The notes beneath the pieces were generated by a model. The model was given only the letters and a program-made list of their open reading frames with translations, was not told where the DNA came from and ran no database searches. A stretch of DNA of 64,000 nt from Gammaproteobacteria bacterium (lineage in GTDB: Bacteria > Pseudomonadota > Gammaproteobacteria > Natronospirales > REEB76), in assembly GCA_035279405.1 (NCBI GenBank), contig DATEHU010000034.1, forward strand, positions 1 to 64,000. Direction: 5' to 3'. Of this stretch, positions 9,608 to 18,465 are shown in pieces. Both the position numbers and the translations under genes were made by a program. The stretch's first letter is position 1. Each line of letters begins with the position of its first letter.

Positions 9608-10438
9608 ATGACCACCGACCGCAATCCGCAAAAACAGCACATGACCGATGAGTCCATGGTGCGCACGCTGGCGGCCCAGACCGAAGCCATCTGGCCGCAG
9701 GAGCGCACACTGATTTCCGCTTATGGGCTGCCGGCCGACGTCAAAATTCTGGACGTGGGCTGCGGCACCGGCGAATTTACCTGGCGTTGCGCGCAAATGT
9801 TCCCGCGCGCCCAGGTTCTGGGCGTTGACGTATTACCGCAGCAAATCGAGTACGCGCACCGGCATCACGCGGCGCTCGCGCCACGGCTTGAATTCCGCGA
9901 GGGCGATGCCTTCGCGCTGGATTTACCCGATGGCAGCTTCGGCTGCGTCGCCTGCCGCCACATGCTGCAAACCGTGCCGGAGCCCGAGCGCGCCATTGGC
10001 GAATTGATCCGCGTCACCCGCCCCGGCGGACGTCTGCATTTGCTGGTGGAAGACTACGGCATGATTCATGCCTTCCCGACGCGCGGCGATCTTGATGCAT
10101 TCTGGGATCGGGCCATGGCGGGATTTGCGAAAAACATGCACGTGGATCCGCAAATCGGCCGGCGCGCATGGCATGAATTGCGTATCCGCGGCATCCAGGC
10201 ACTCAGCGTGAACTACCTCACCATAGACACGCTGCGCGTGCCGCGGGATGTCCTGGTGCGGATTTTTGAATCCTGGGCCGACGGCTACGCCTCCACGGTC
10301 GCGGAGCTGGCCGGCATGAGCACAGCCGAGGCCCGTGCGGGCTTTGATGACATCATCGCCTGCATCCGCAGCCCCGATGGCTACGCGGTGTGGCACGTGC
10401 CGATCGTCAGCGGCGTGAAACCCGCAGGCTCAGCCTGA
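9608..10438 (+). CDS. Class I SAM-dependent methyltransferase
   Basis: The 276-residue protein carries SAM-binding motif I ILDVGCGTGEF (about residues 48-58), the acidic residue of motif II in VLGVDVLP, and the post-motif region GDAFALDLPDGSFGCVACRHML. It is a methyltransf_11/25-type enzyme acting on an unknown small molecule. ATG 9608 is preferred because upstream codons lie in the REP-like palindrome; no clear Shine-Dalgarno is present. Its stop overlaps the convergent MATE gene stop by 9 bp. Confidence 0.82.
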   Translation: MTTDRNPQKQHMTDESMVRTLAAQTEAIWPQERTLISAYGLPADVKILDVGCGTGEFTWRCAQMFPRAQVLGVDVLPQQIEYAHRHHAALAPRLEFREGDAFALDLPDGSFGCVACRHMLQTVPEPERAIGELIRVTRPGGRLHLLVEDYGMIHAFPTRGDLDAFWDRAMAGFAKNMHVDPQIGRRAWHELRIRGIQALSVNYLTIDTLRVPRDVLVRIFESWADGYASTVAELAGMSTAEARAGFDDIIACIRSPDGYAVWHVPIVSGVKPAGSA

Positions 10439-11824
10439 GGCCGGCGCCCGCAGTGGCGCGCGGCTGAGGCGCAGGTAGCGCGCCAGCAGCAGAATCGCCG
10501 CCACACTGAGTCCGGCGATAAAGCCCGCCCAGATCATCTGCGGGCCAAGATGCAGCGGGATGCCGAAAGCCCAGGCGAGCGGGAACCCCACCAGCCAGTA
10601 GGCCACGATGGTGATGAGCATGGGCACGCGCGTGTCCTTGTAGCCGCGCAGCGCTCCGGCGGCGCTGGTCTGCAGACCGTCGGATAACTGGAAAATGGCG
10701 CCGATATACAAAAGACTCGCGGCAATGCGCGCCACGTTGGCATCGCGCGTATAGATCTCCACGATGTAGTGCGGCAGGAGCAGCATGCTCAAGGCCGACA
10801 GCACCTCGAAGCACAGGCACAGGCCGATGCCGGCGAAACCCGCGAGGCGCGCGCCGTGCGCATCGCCACGGCCGAGCGCCTGGCCGACGCGCACGGAAAT
10901 CGCGAGCGCGATGCTCATCGGCACCATGAACACGAAGGAGGCGTAGTTGAGCGCGATCTGGTGCGCCGCCACGATATCGGTACCGAGCGTGCCCATCATC
11001 AGGCCGACGCCCGCGAACAAAGACGACTCCATGAAAATGCCGACGGCGATCGGCACGCCGAGCCACAGGAGTTCGCGCTGTGCCACCCATTGCGGCCACT
11101 CGAAGCGCGCGAAGATTTCCAGCGGCCGGTAGAGCGCGCGACGGCGCACATAAATTAGCAGGGCGAGAAACATCAGCCACTGGGTGACGGCGGTGGCATA
11201 GCCACAACCGGCGGCGCCCAACGCGGGCAGGCCCAGCTTGCCGTACATGAGTATGTAATCGAGCACGCCGTTCACCGCGAGCGCACCGAGCGCAATCGCG
11301 AGCATCGGCCGCGTGTGGCCAATGCCTTCGCTCGTAAAACGCAGCGCCTGATACAGGCACAGGCCCGGCAGTCCCCAGGCGAGCGCGTCGAGGTAGGCCG
11401 TGGCGTTGGGAATGATCGCCGGTTCGATGTGGATGGCGCGCATGAACGGCGCGAGGTGGCGCAGCAGGAAAAATCCGCCCCAGCCGAGCACTTGCGACAG
11501 CCACAGCATCTGGCGCGCATAGTGGCCGATGTCGCGCGCTTTGCCCGCACCGTACAGGTGCGCAGTGGTCGGCGATTGCGCCATGAGCACACCGAGCGCG
11601 AACAGAAAAACCGGCGCCCACACGTTGGCGCCCACCGCCACCGCGGCGAGCGTGGGTGCGCCCAGCAGCCCCGCCATGATGGTATCGGTAAGCGCCATGC
11701 CCACCAGCGCCAGATTGTGCACGATCAGCGGCCCGGCAAGCGTCAGTGTGGCCAGCGCTTCCGCGCGCAGCACCGGCCAGCGCGACGGGCGCGCAGCGAC
11801 TGAAGAAGCAAACGACTCGGTCAC
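10430..11824 (-). CDS. MATE family efflux transporter (NorM-like)
   Basis: This 464-residue protein has 12 hydrophobic segments in two similar halves. Motifs such as LAGPLIVHNLALVGMALTDTIMAG and PIAVGIFMESSLFAGVGLMMG, and the late LQTSAAGALRGYKDTRVPM, are typical of MATE antiporters that export cationic drugs using Na+ or H+. The start is GTG 11824 with no strong ribosome site, so the exact N-terminus is less sure. It converges on the methyltransferase gene. Confidence 0.9.
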   Translation of the reverse strand: MTESFASSVAARPSRWPVLRAEALATLTLAGPLIVHNLALVGMALTDTIMAGLLGAPTLAAVAVGANVWAPVFLFALGVLMAQSPTTAHLYGAGKARDIGHYARQMLWLSQVLGWGGFFLLRHLAPFMRAIHIEPAIIPNATAYLDALAWGLPGLCLYQALRFTSEGIGHTRPMLAIALGALAVNGVLDYILMYGKLGLPALGAAGCGYATAVTQWLMFLALLIYVRRRALYRPLEIFARFEWPQWVAQRELLWLGVPIAVGIFMESSLFAGVGLMMGTLGTDIVAAHQIALNYASFVFMVPMSIALAISVRVGQALGRGDAHGARLAGFAGIGLCLCFEVLSALSMLLLPHYIVEIYTRDANVARIAASLLYIGAIFQLSDGLQTSAAGALRGYKDTRVPMLITIVAYWLVGFPLAWAFGIPLHLGPQMIWAGFIAGLSVAAILLLARYLRLSRAPLRAPASG

Positions 11825-11962
11825 GGAGAAACAGGCGCGCGGGCGGCTGCGGGCAAAAAAGGACGCGCATCATAACAGGGGGCCGGCGTCGCACCCGCAG
11901 CGTTGACCCCCCGCGGTGGCGGCGCGACACTGCATCAATTCGCCCATTTCCGAGGCATCACC

Positions 11963-13201
11963 ATGCGCACCCTCACCCGGGTCATTCTCATGCTGGCCTG
12001 TTTTCTGTCCGGCCTCGCCATGTGCGGCGGTGCGTACGCGGCCGGCGCAGCGCGTCCCGCACTCTCGTACAACGGTCTTGCGCTCACGCCGCCCATGGGC
12101 TTCAACAACTGGGCGCACTATGAATGCAAACTCAACGAACAGCTGTTCGTGGACACCGCGAACGCGCTGTTGAGCACCGGTCTGGCGGAGCTCGGTTACC
12201 GCTACGTCAACATTGACGACTGCTGGATGGAAAAGCACCGCGACGCCGCCGGCAATCTGGTGGCCGACCCGAAACTCTTTCCCCACGGCATGCGGTGGCT
12301 GGGCGATTACATCCACTCGAAAGGACTCAAGTTCGGCATCTACGAGGACGCGGGCTACATGACTTGCCAGAAAGCGCCGGGCATGTACGGCCATATCGAG
12401 CAGGACGTGAAGACCTTTGCCTCCTGGGGCGTGGATTACCTGAAACTGGATTACTGCTATGCGCCGGACGACAAATATCCCGGCAAGAATTTCTCCGAGG
12501 TCGCACATCTCGTGTATGGCGAAGTGAGCGCGGCGCTGTTGAAATCCGGGCGCGACATCGTGTTCAGTTGTTCGCCGCCGGCCTATATGTTCGGCAAACC
12601 CCGGGAATTCGCCGAGGTCATGAGCTGGATCGGTTCGGTGTGCAATTTGTGGCGCACCGATGACGACATCTACAACGCCTGGAAAAGCGTGGTCGCGAAC
12701 TACGAGGGCAACGTGGGGCTCGCGCAGTACGCGTTCCCGGGCGGCTGGAACGATGCCGACATGCTGGAAGTCGGCAACCCCGGCATGAGCCTCACCGAGC
12801 AACAGTCCCAGTTCAGTCTGTGGGCCATGATGGCCTCGCCGCTTTTGATCAGCACCGCCGTCGCCAAACTTTCGCCCGCTGCCCTTGCCATCCTGTCGAA
12901 TCGGGACGTGATCGCCATTGATCAGGATCCACTCGGGCGCCAGGCATCGATTGTGAAGCAAATTGGCAAGGTGGACATCCTGTCGCGGCCGCTCGCCGAC
13001 GGCGACCACGCAGTGGCCTTGTTCAACAAGGGTGAACAGGCGAAAAAAGTCAGCGTGAATATCATGGCCATCGGCCTGCGACCGGGCCGCTACCGGCTCA
13101 AAGACTTGTGGAGCAAGCAGGTTTCCGAGACTCGCGTCATGATTTCCGCCGAGGTTCCTGCGCACGGCGTCGTGCTTTACCGCGTGAGCAGAGCACACTG
13201 A
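11963..13201 (+). CDS. Secreted alpha-galactosidase (GH27)
   Basis: The 412-residue GH27 enzyme should cleave terminal alpha-galactosides. A signal peptide of about 27 residues ends in GGAYAAG. The nucleophile aspartate is in VDYLKLDYCYAPD, the acid/base region is LWRTDDDIYNAWKS, and GGWNDADMLEVGN forms part of the substrate site; PPMGFNNWAHYEC is the conserved N-terminal strand. ATG 11963 is chosen over the upstream frame because GAGG lies seven bases before it and the signal peptide starts there. No sugar transporter is next to it, so export to the periplasm for scavenging is inferred. Confidence 0.9.
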   Translation: MRTLTRVILMLACFLSGLAMCGGAYAAGAARPALSYNGLALTPPMGFNNWAHYECKLNEQLFVDTANALLSTGLAELGYRYVNIDDCWMEKHRDAAGNLVADPKLFPHGMRWLGDYIHSKGLKFGIYEDAGYMTCQKAPGMYGHIEQDVKTFASWGVDYLKLDYCYAPDDKYPGKNFSEVAHLVYGEVSAALLKSGRDIVFSCSPPAYMFGKPREFAEVMSWIGSVCNLWRTDDDIYNAWKSVVANYEGNVGLAQYAFPGGWNDADMLEVGNPGMSLTEQQSQFSLWAMMASPLLISTAVAKLSPAALAILSNRDVIAIDQDPLGRQASIVKQIGKVDILSRPLADGDHAVALFNKGEQAKKVSVNIMAIGLRPGRYRLKDLWSKQVSETRVMISAEVPAHGVVLYRVSRAH

Positions 13202-13301
13202 ACTCGCGCCCGCGCGGCGCAGCTGTGGCATCATAGAACACAGCAAATTCAAAGCCGCGGCGCAACTCGCGTCGCGCGCCATTCCCGTTCAGGAGCCCGC
13301 C

Positions 13302-14594
13302 ATGATCAAACTTCCGCGTCCCATCGCCATTCTGGGCGGAATGCGCATCCCCTTCTGCCGCATCAACACCAATTACATGCGGCTTGGCAACCAGGAAATG
13401 CTGACCGCCGCGCTCAAGGCGCTGGTGGACAAGTACCACCTCAAGGGCGAGACCCTCGGCGACGTGGCCGCGGGCGCGGTCATGAAACACGCGCGCGACT
13501 GGAGCCTGACGCGCGAGGCGGTACTGTCGAGCGGCCTGCATCCGCACACACCGGGCCACAATCTGGACCGCGCCTGCGGCACCTCGCTTTCCACCGCGGT
13601 CGAACTCGGCACACGCATCGCGGTCGGTGAACTCGAATCCGCCATCGCCGCGGGCGTGGACTCCGCGAGCGACGTGCCCATCGTGTTCGGCCGCCATTAC
13701 CAGCAATTGCTGCTGGATCTCAATCGCGCCAGGACTCTGGGGCAACGACTGAAAATCATGGCGCGCTGGCGCTTGCGCGACCTCAAACCGCATTTTCCCG
13801 CGGTCACCGAGGCGCGCACCCACTTGAGCATGGGCCAGCATTGCGAGCTGATGGCGAAAGAATGGAAATTGACGCAAAAAGAACAGGACGAACTCGCGTA
13901 TTCCAGCCACATAAAAGCCGCGGCGGCCTGGAAGGAAGGTTTCTACAAGGATCTGGTTACGCCGTTCAATGGCATTGACCACGACAACAACGTGCGCCCC
14001 GACACCACGCTGGAAAAACTCGCCAAGTTGAAGCCTGCGTTCGACAAGACCGGCGGCGGCACGCTCACGGCCGGCAATTCCACGCCGCTCACCGATGGCG
14101 CCTCCGCGGTGCTGCTCGCCAGCGAAGATTGGGCCAAGGCACACGGCTTCCCGGTGCAGGCGTTTCTAACGCATTTCGCGGTCGCGGGCGTGGATTTCGC
14201 CGGCATGGCGAGCCCGTATCACGAGGGCTTGCTGATGGCGCCCACCTACGCCGTGCCCAAGATGCTGGACGGGGCCGGCCTGAAACTCCAGGACTTCGAT
14301 TTCTACGAAATCCATGAAGCCTTCGCTGCCCAGGTGATTTGTACTTTGAAGGCCTGGGAATCGGCGGAGTATTGCCGCACGCGTCTCGGCCGCAATCAAC
14401 CGCTCGGCTCCATTGATCGCAGCAAGTTGAACATCAAGGGCGGCAGCGTGGCGCTCGGCCATCCCTTCGGCGCCACCGGCGGACGCATCCTCGCGGGCCT
14501 CGCGAAACTGCTCGCGCAGAAAGGCAAAGGTCGTGGGCTGATCTCGATTTGCACCGGCGGCGGCATGGGCGTGACCGCGATTCTCGAGCGTTAG
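13302..14594 (+). CDS. Acetyl-CoA acyltransferase (FadI-like thiolase)
   Basis: This 430-residue thiolase cleaves 3-ketoacyl-CoA or condenses acetyl-CoA. The acyl-accepting cysteine is in DRACGTSLS, followed by NSTPLTDGAS, the HEAFAAQ motif, the histidine in GHPFGATGG, and the second cysteine in CTGGGMG. The segment ARTLGQRLKIMARWRLRDLKP matches the FadI type rather than FadA. ATG 13302 follows AGGAG by six bases. No fadJ-type partner is adjacent, so it may work in trans or in a synthetic role. Confidence 0.88.
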   Translation: MIKLPRPIAILGGMRIPFCRINTNYMRLGNQEMLTAALKALVDKYHLKGETLGDVAAGAVMKHARDWSLTREAVLSSGLHPHTPGHNLDRACGTSLSTAVELGTRIAVGELESAIAAGVDSASDVPIVFGRHYQQLLLDLNRARTLGQRLKIMARWRLRDLKPHFPAVTEARTHLSMGQHCELMAKEWKLTQKEQDELAYSSHIKAAAAWKEGFYKDLVTPFNGIDHDNNVRPDTTLEKLAKLKPAFDKTGGGTLTAGNSTPLTDGASAVLLASEDWAKAHGFPVQAFLTHFAVAGVDFAGMASPYHEGLLMAPTYAVPKMLDGAGLKLQDFDFYEIHEAFAAQVICTLKAWESAEYCRTRLGRNQPLGSIDRSKLNIKGGSVALGHPFGATGGRILAGLAKLLAQKGKGRGLISICTGGGMGVTAILER

Positions 14595-14659
14595 CTCCAA
14601 TCCTCCCGGAAGGTTCGACCCACGCGGTCAGCGCTCCGACGAGCGGCGCGGCAAGCCGA

Positions 14660-14688
14660 TTGACCACGCGATTTCGTCATGCTCTACT
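14660..14688 (+). promoter_or_regulatory. Candidate promoter for the fluoride riboswitch transcript
   Basis: TTGACC (14660-14665) and TCTACT (14683-14688) are separated by 17 bp. A start near 14695 would place the whole riboswitch fold at the 5' end of the RNA, as required. Confidence 0.5.
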
Positions 14689-14700
14689 AGTCCCGCAATC

Positions 14701-14751
14701 GCGGCGATGGAGTTCGCCCCCAACCGCCCTCAAAGGCTAATGACTCCTACT
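14701..14751 (+). ncRNA. Fluoride riboswitch (crcB motif)
   Basis: The stretch has the hallmarks of the fluoride-sensing aptamer: GGCGATGGAGTTCGCC forms the first stem (GGCG 14703-14706 with CGCC 14715-14718), then CCAACCGCC, and the conserved GGCTAATGACTCCTACT (14735-14751). It lies directly upstream of crcB, the fluoride exporter gene that this riboswitch class usually controls. The 3' end of the aptamer overlaps the 5' arm of a terminator, giving a ligand-dependent on switch. Confidence 0.93.
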
Positions 14752-14782
14752 GGACCCAGAACGAGTTCAGAGGAGTTTTTTT
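14743..14782 (+). terminator. Riboswitch-controlled intrinsic terminator
   Basis: ACTCCT (14743-14748) pairs with AGGAGT (14771-14776), and after one bulged base CTGGAC (14750-14755) pairs with GTTCAG (14765-14770); a T-run follows to 14782. The 5' arm is shared with the conserved 3' end of the aptamer, so fluoride binding should stop the hairpin from forming. The same AGGAG can act as the ribosome site for the small ORF at 14783. Confidence 0.85.
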
Positions 14783-14875
14783 ATGGCCTGCCGCAAGGTA
14801 TATCTTAATCCAGCAAGTAATGTTCGCGGCGATACAGCCGATCAATCCAACCGTGACCAGGACGGTCCGTCATGA
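14783..14875 (+). CDS. Possible 30-codon leader peptide upstream of crcB
   Basis: ATG 14783 sits about seven bases after AGGAG (14771-14775) and opens a 30-residue frame (MACRKVYLNPASNVRG...) that ends at TGA 14873-14875. The stop overlaps the crcB ATG as ATGA, the usual arrangement for translational coupling. The ribosome site lies in the 3' arm of the terminator hairpin. No homologue is recognised; the peptide may only serve coupling, or the frame may be chance. Confidence 0.4.
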   Translation: MACRKVYLNPASNVRGDTADQSNRDQDGPS

Positions 14876-15258
14876 ATTCCGTACTGTGGACTTACGTGGC
14901 CGTGGCGGTGGGCGGGGCAATCGGCTGCTGCGCGCGGCTGGGCGTGACCCAGGCCGTACAGACAGTTTACGGACGCGACTTCCCACTGGCCACGCTCGTG
15001 ATCAACGTGCTGGGCTGCTTGCTCGTTGGATTTCTGTTCTTCGCCACCCTCGAGCGCCTGAATGTCAGCCCGGCGATGCGCGCCGCGATCATCACCGGCG
15101 GTTTGGGCGGTTTCACGACATTCTCCACCTTCGCCATGGAGTCACTGTTGCTGATCGAGAACGGAGAAACCGCGCGCGCCGTACTGTACGTGGCATTGTC
15201 TGTGGTGCTCGGGTTGACCGCGGCGTTCATGGGAGCCTACATTGGCCGCAGTCTTTGA
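14872..15258 (+). CDS. crcB: Fluoride efflux channel CrcB/Fluc
   Basis: The 128-residue product has four hydrophobic helices as in Fluc channels, which work as antiparallel dimers in the inner membrane and expel fluoride. Family signatures are VAVGGAIGCCARLGV near the N-terminus, the asparagine in TLVINVLGCLLVGF, and GGLGGFTTFSTFAME, which holds the pore phenylalanines and the central sodium site. The gene lies behind a fluoride riboswitch and is followed 14 bp later by a DUF190 gene, a common partner. Confidence 0.95.
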   Translation: MNSVLWTYVAVAVGGAIGCCARLGVTQAVQTVYGRDFPLATLVINVLGCLLVGFLFFATLERLNVSPAMRAAIITGGLGGFTTFSTFAMESLLLIENGETARAVLYVALSVVLGLTAAFMGAYIGRSL

Positions 15259-15272
15259 CTCGGGGTGCGGTC

Positions 15273-15593
15273 ATGAACAAAGACATGCTGCTGGTGCGCA
15301 TTTACCTGAGCGAAGCCGATCACGTCGGCAAGCATAACCTGCTGGGCGAAATCATGAAGATACTCCACGATCAGCACCGCGTTCATGGAGTTACGGTATT
15401 CCGCGGCATTGCGGGATTCGGCTCCAAGGGTCAAGTGCACTCGGCGGATTTGCTGCGGCTCACGGTCAAACTGCCGCTGGTGGTCGAGTTTTTCGACGCG
15501 CCGGAAGTCGTGGAACAGGCACTGGCGGCGCTGGGCGATCTCATTCCCTCCGGGCATCTGATCTCCTGGCCGGTGCGCTGCCGCACCCCCTGA
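15273..15593 (+). CDS. DUF190 family protein (PII-like fold)
   Basis: The 106-residue soluble protein matches DUF190, with VRIYLSEADHVGK at the N-terminus, GVTVFRGIAGFG in the middle and LPLVVEFFD near the end. DUF190 proteins adopt a ferredoxin-like fold similar to PII signal proteins and are often encoded next to crcB. Their biochemical role is unproven; a regulatory role for the channel is inferred from linkage. ATG 15273 is 14 bp after crcB. Confidence 0.85.
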   Translation: MNKDMLLVRIYLSEADHVGKHNLLGEIMKILHDQHRVHGVTVFRGIAGFGSKGQVHSADLLRLTVKLPLVVEFFDAPEVVEQALAALGDLIPSGHLISWPVRCRTP

Positions 15594-15615
15594 TGGGCCG
15601 TGCGGCAAGCGGCGT

Positions 15616-16061
15616 ATGCAAGCGATACGCGAACTCAACGCCGGCCAGAAACGCTACCTGTTGAGCGTGCTTTCGGAAACCAATCATCATCTGGAAACCA
15701 TCGAGCAGCTGTTGCAGGAGAATACGCCGCTGTTTCAGCCGCTGCCCGCGGATCTTGCGGCCGGCGAGCGCACGGAACTGCAGGCTTTCATCGACACATT
15801 GCGCGCCGAAATACTCGCCATGAGTACCGGTCTCAATCTACACCAGCGCGCGCAGCCGCTGTCGGTACGCTGGAGCATCGGCACCCATCTGGAATTCGCC
15901 GCGGTGGAATTGCAGGAATTCACGCGCTCAAACTGGCGGGTTATGGCGCATTGGACGACAGCGCTTACCGGAACTTGCAGCAGCAACTCGACCGGCTGCG
16001 CCGGATGATTGCACGCCAGACCGGGAAACTCAGGTTTTCAACCCCTAGCGGCAAGGAATAG
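15616..16061 (+). pseudogene. Unknown gene apparently split by a one-base frameshift
   Basis: From ATG 15616 the first frame gives a helical protein (MQAIRELNAGQKRYLLSVLSE...) that looks coding up to about 15920 and then becomes unnatural until its stop at 16008. The neighbouring frame, open to TAG 16059-16061, continues naturally from about 15925 with KLAGYGALDDSAYR and a coiled-coil segment LQQQLDRLRRMIARQ. Adding one base near 15918-15928 joins them into a product of about 148 residues. It may be a true mutation or a sequencing error. The family is not recognised; the product would be cytosolic and helical. Confidence 0.6.
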
Positions 16062-16121
16062 CCCGGCGGACAGCCGCTGCTGTCGCCCAAACGTATGGCG
16101 GGCGTTCAACTGCGAATCAAG

Positions 16122-16580
16122 TCAAATGTTCGACGTGCAATTCGGGCAGCGTTTGGCCTTGATGTTGATAGTGGAGCAGCACTGCGGGCATTCCTTGGTG
16201 GTCGGCGCTGCAACCGCCGGTTTCACCAGCCGGCTCTGCGCACCCATCATCGCCTTGATGACGATGAACATGGCGATCGCAATGATGATGAATGTGATGA
16301 TGGTGTTGATGAACTGGCCGTAGTTGAGCGTGACCGCGCCGGCCGCATGCGCCTGCGCGATGGTGGCGTAGGGCGCTGCCGACTTGGCGCCGTCCTTGAG
16401 CACGACGAACAGGTTGGAGAAGTCCACGTTGCCGAGCGCCAGACCGATGGGGGGCATGATCACGTCGTCCACCAGCGACTTGACGATGGCGCCGAAAGCC
16501 GCGCCGATGACGATGCCGACGGCCATGTCCACGACATTGCCGCGCATCACAAAAGCCTGGAAATCCTTGAGCATGGACAT
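16122..16580 (-). CDS. mscL: Large-conductance mechanosensitive channel with C-terminal zinc ribbon
   Basis: MscL opens a wide pore under extreme membrane tension. The N-terminus MSMLKDFQAFVMRGNVVDMA leads into the first helix AVGIVIGAAFGAIVKSLVDD; the second helix is FINTIITFIIIAIAMFIVIK. The C-terminus ends with two CxxC pairs (ECPQCCSTIN and RCPNCTSNI), a short zinc-ribbon tail also found in some other MscL proteins. ATG 16580 is chosen for GGGAG upstream and agreement with the family; ATG 16574 is possible. Length 152 exceeds the usual 136 because of the tail. Confidence 0.93.
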   Translation of the reverse strand: MSMLKDFQAFVMRGNVVDMAVGIVIGAAFGAIVKSLVDDVIMPPIGLALGNVDFSNLFVVLKDGAKSAAPYATIAQAHAAGAVTLNYGQFINTIITFIIIAIAMFIVIKAMMGAQSRLVKPAVAAPTTKECPQCCSTINIKAKRCPNCTSNI

Positions 16581-16745
16581 GGATGTGCTCCCTGGTTTTG
16601 GTTGAGTGTGCGGACCCCAAACGCCCACGCCGGTTAACCTACGCCGTCGCTCGTGGTACGCGCAAGTTGCGGCCAGGTGGAACGCGCGTGAAACGTGCGC
16701 TGGTTTGCGCATTCCCAGCAGTAGGGCGGCCCCGTAAGATAGCGC

Positions 16746-17756
16746 ATGCCCAAGGTCATGCCAACGCGTTCACCGCCCCCGAACGGGGTCGCCACCGGCG
16801 TGCTGCTCGCCAATCTGGGAACGCCCGACGCCCCCACGCCGGCGGCTCTGCGGCGCTATCTCGGGGAATTTCTCTCGGATCCCTGCGTGGTGGACCTGCC
16901 ACGCCTGCTGTGGTGGCCGATCCTGCATGGCCTGGTACTGCGCACGCGGCCGAAGCATTCCGCCGAAGCCTACGCGCGCATCTGGACCGACGCGGGTTCG
17001 CCGCTCCTTGTCCACAGCCGGGCCATTGCCGCGGCGCTTAAGCGAGAGCTGGCCACGCGCACGGGAGCAGAGATGCCGCTCGCGCTCGGCATGCGCTATG
17101 GCCGGCCTTCGCTGGCCGATGCGCACGCCGAGCTCGGAACCGCTGGAGTTGCGCGCATCGTCGCACTGCCGCTCTACCCGCAATATTCACGCGCCACGCT
17201 CGGCTCCACCATGGCCGTGTTCACGCGCCTTGCCGGCAAGCCGCTGGATGTCATTCAGGATTATTACGCCCACCCCGGTTACCTCGCGGCGCTGGAGGGC
17301 AGCGTACGTGAATTTTGGGAGTCGCACGGTCGCGGCGAAAAACTCCTGATTTCCTTTCACGGTATCCCGGTGCACATGACGGGCCGCGGGGATCCCTACC
17401 GCGCGCAGTGCGAGCGGACCGCGCAATTTCTAGCCGGGCGTCTGCAGCTCGCCCCGGATCAATGGCAACTGGTGTTCCAGTCGCGGTTTGGCCGCGCGCA
17501 CTGGCTTGAACCGTATACCGAAGACACGCTCAAAAAGCTCGCCGCCCAGGGCGTCACGACCGTGGACGTGATTTGTCCGGGATTCGCAGCCGACTGCCTC
17601 GAGACGCTGGAGGAAATCGAGTTGCGCTACGCGCAATCCTTCCGCGCCGCGGGCGGGCGCGAGCTGCGTTACATTCCGGCGCTCAACGACCGGCCGGCGC
17701 ACATCCGCGCGCTTGCCGATATGGTGATGGCGAAGCTCGCGCTGCCGCGTACCTGA
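16746..17756 (+). CDS. hemH: Ferrochelatase
   Basis: HemH inserts ferrous iron into protoporphyrin IX, the last step of haem synthesis. The 336-residue sequence shows GVLLANLGTPDAPT at the N-terminus, ALPLYPQYS, the catalytic histidine region LLISFHGIP, the conserved QSRFGRAHWLEPYTE, and the late CPGFAADCLETLEEI. The first 16 residues are family-variable, so ATG 16746 is not certain. It is divergent from mscL. Confidence 0.95.
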   Translation: MPKVMPTRSPPPNGVATGVLLANLGTPDAPTPAALRRYLGEFLSDPCVVDLPRLLWWPILHGLVLRTRPKHSAEAYARIWTDAGSPLLVHSRAIAAALKRELATRTGAEMPLALGMRYGRPSLADAHAELGTAGVARIVALPLYPQYSRATLGSTMAVFTRLAGKPLDVIQDYYAHPGYLAALEGSVREFWESHGRGEKLLISFHGIPVHMTGRGDPYRAQCERTAQFLAGRLQLAPDQWQLVFQSRFGRAHWLEPYTEDTLKKLAAQGVTTVDVICPGFAADCLETLEEIELRYAQSFRAAGGRELRYIPALNDRPAHIRALADMVMAKLALPRT

Positions 17757-17802
17757 ACATCCGCGCGCATGCTAGAGTGCGCGCCGCACCAATAGGACCA
17801 CC

Positions 17803-18378
17803 ATGCACTTGGACGCTTCCAATATCGGTTTCACGCTGCTGATTGCGGCCGCAATATTGTTCATCCTGTATCGGCGCTTCCGGCGCAACCTTGGTCGCCA
17901 AAAGCTGCGTCCGAAACGCATGATTCTCCGCATCGTGGTGCTGGCCATCATATGCGTGGTGGTGCTGGCTTCTCCGTTCCGCAGCCTGCAGAGTGATGCC
18001 GCAGCGGCCGGCGGCGCGGTGATCGGCATCGCCCTGGGTTTGTGGGCGCTCGCGCATACCAAATTCGGAAGCACCGCTGACGGGCGCTTTTACACACCTA
18101 ACGGTTACATCGGCATGATCGTGGTGGCGCTGTTTCTTGGCCGCCTGATTTACCGCTTCATTGTGATCTATTCGCTGGCGCACCACGCCGTGCAGCAAGC
18201 CGTACAAAATCCGCAGCTGCAGTCAAATCCCTTTGCCGCCTACCAGCACAGCCCGATGACGGTGGGGCTGTATTTTCTGCTGGCCGGCTATTACATCTGC
18301 TACTACGTGCTGGTGATCATCAGGAGCCGGGAAGCGCAGATCGCACAGGACGATGACAAGCCGAAACTCCTCAGCTGA
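17803..18378 (+). CDS. Membrane protein of the CcdC/DUF1453 type
   Basis: This 191-residue protein has about five hydrophobic segments with a basic cytosolic loop RRFRRNLGRQKLRPKRMILR after the first. The pattern resembles the CcdC-like DUF1453 membrane family, whose function is unknown; the assignment rests on overall layout only. It starts 46 bp after hemH on the same strand and may be cotranscribed. No catalytic motif is visible. Confidence 0.6.
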   Translation: MHLDASNIGFTLLIAAAILFILYRRFRRNLGRQKLRPKRMILRIVVLAIICVVVLASPFRSLQSDAAAAGGAVIGIALGLWALAHTKFGSTADGRFYTPNGYIGMIVVALFLGRLIYRFIVIYSLAHHAVQQAVQNPQLQSNPFAAYQHSPMTVGLYFLLAGYYICYYVLVIIRSREAQIAQDDDKPKLLS

Positions 18379-18465
18379 CAAAGCCAGCGACAGCGGCATT
18401 CCCCCTCAAAGGTATGTCACCGTAAACCAGCAAACGCCAGGTGCCGCCCCGGCGAAAATGCAAGC

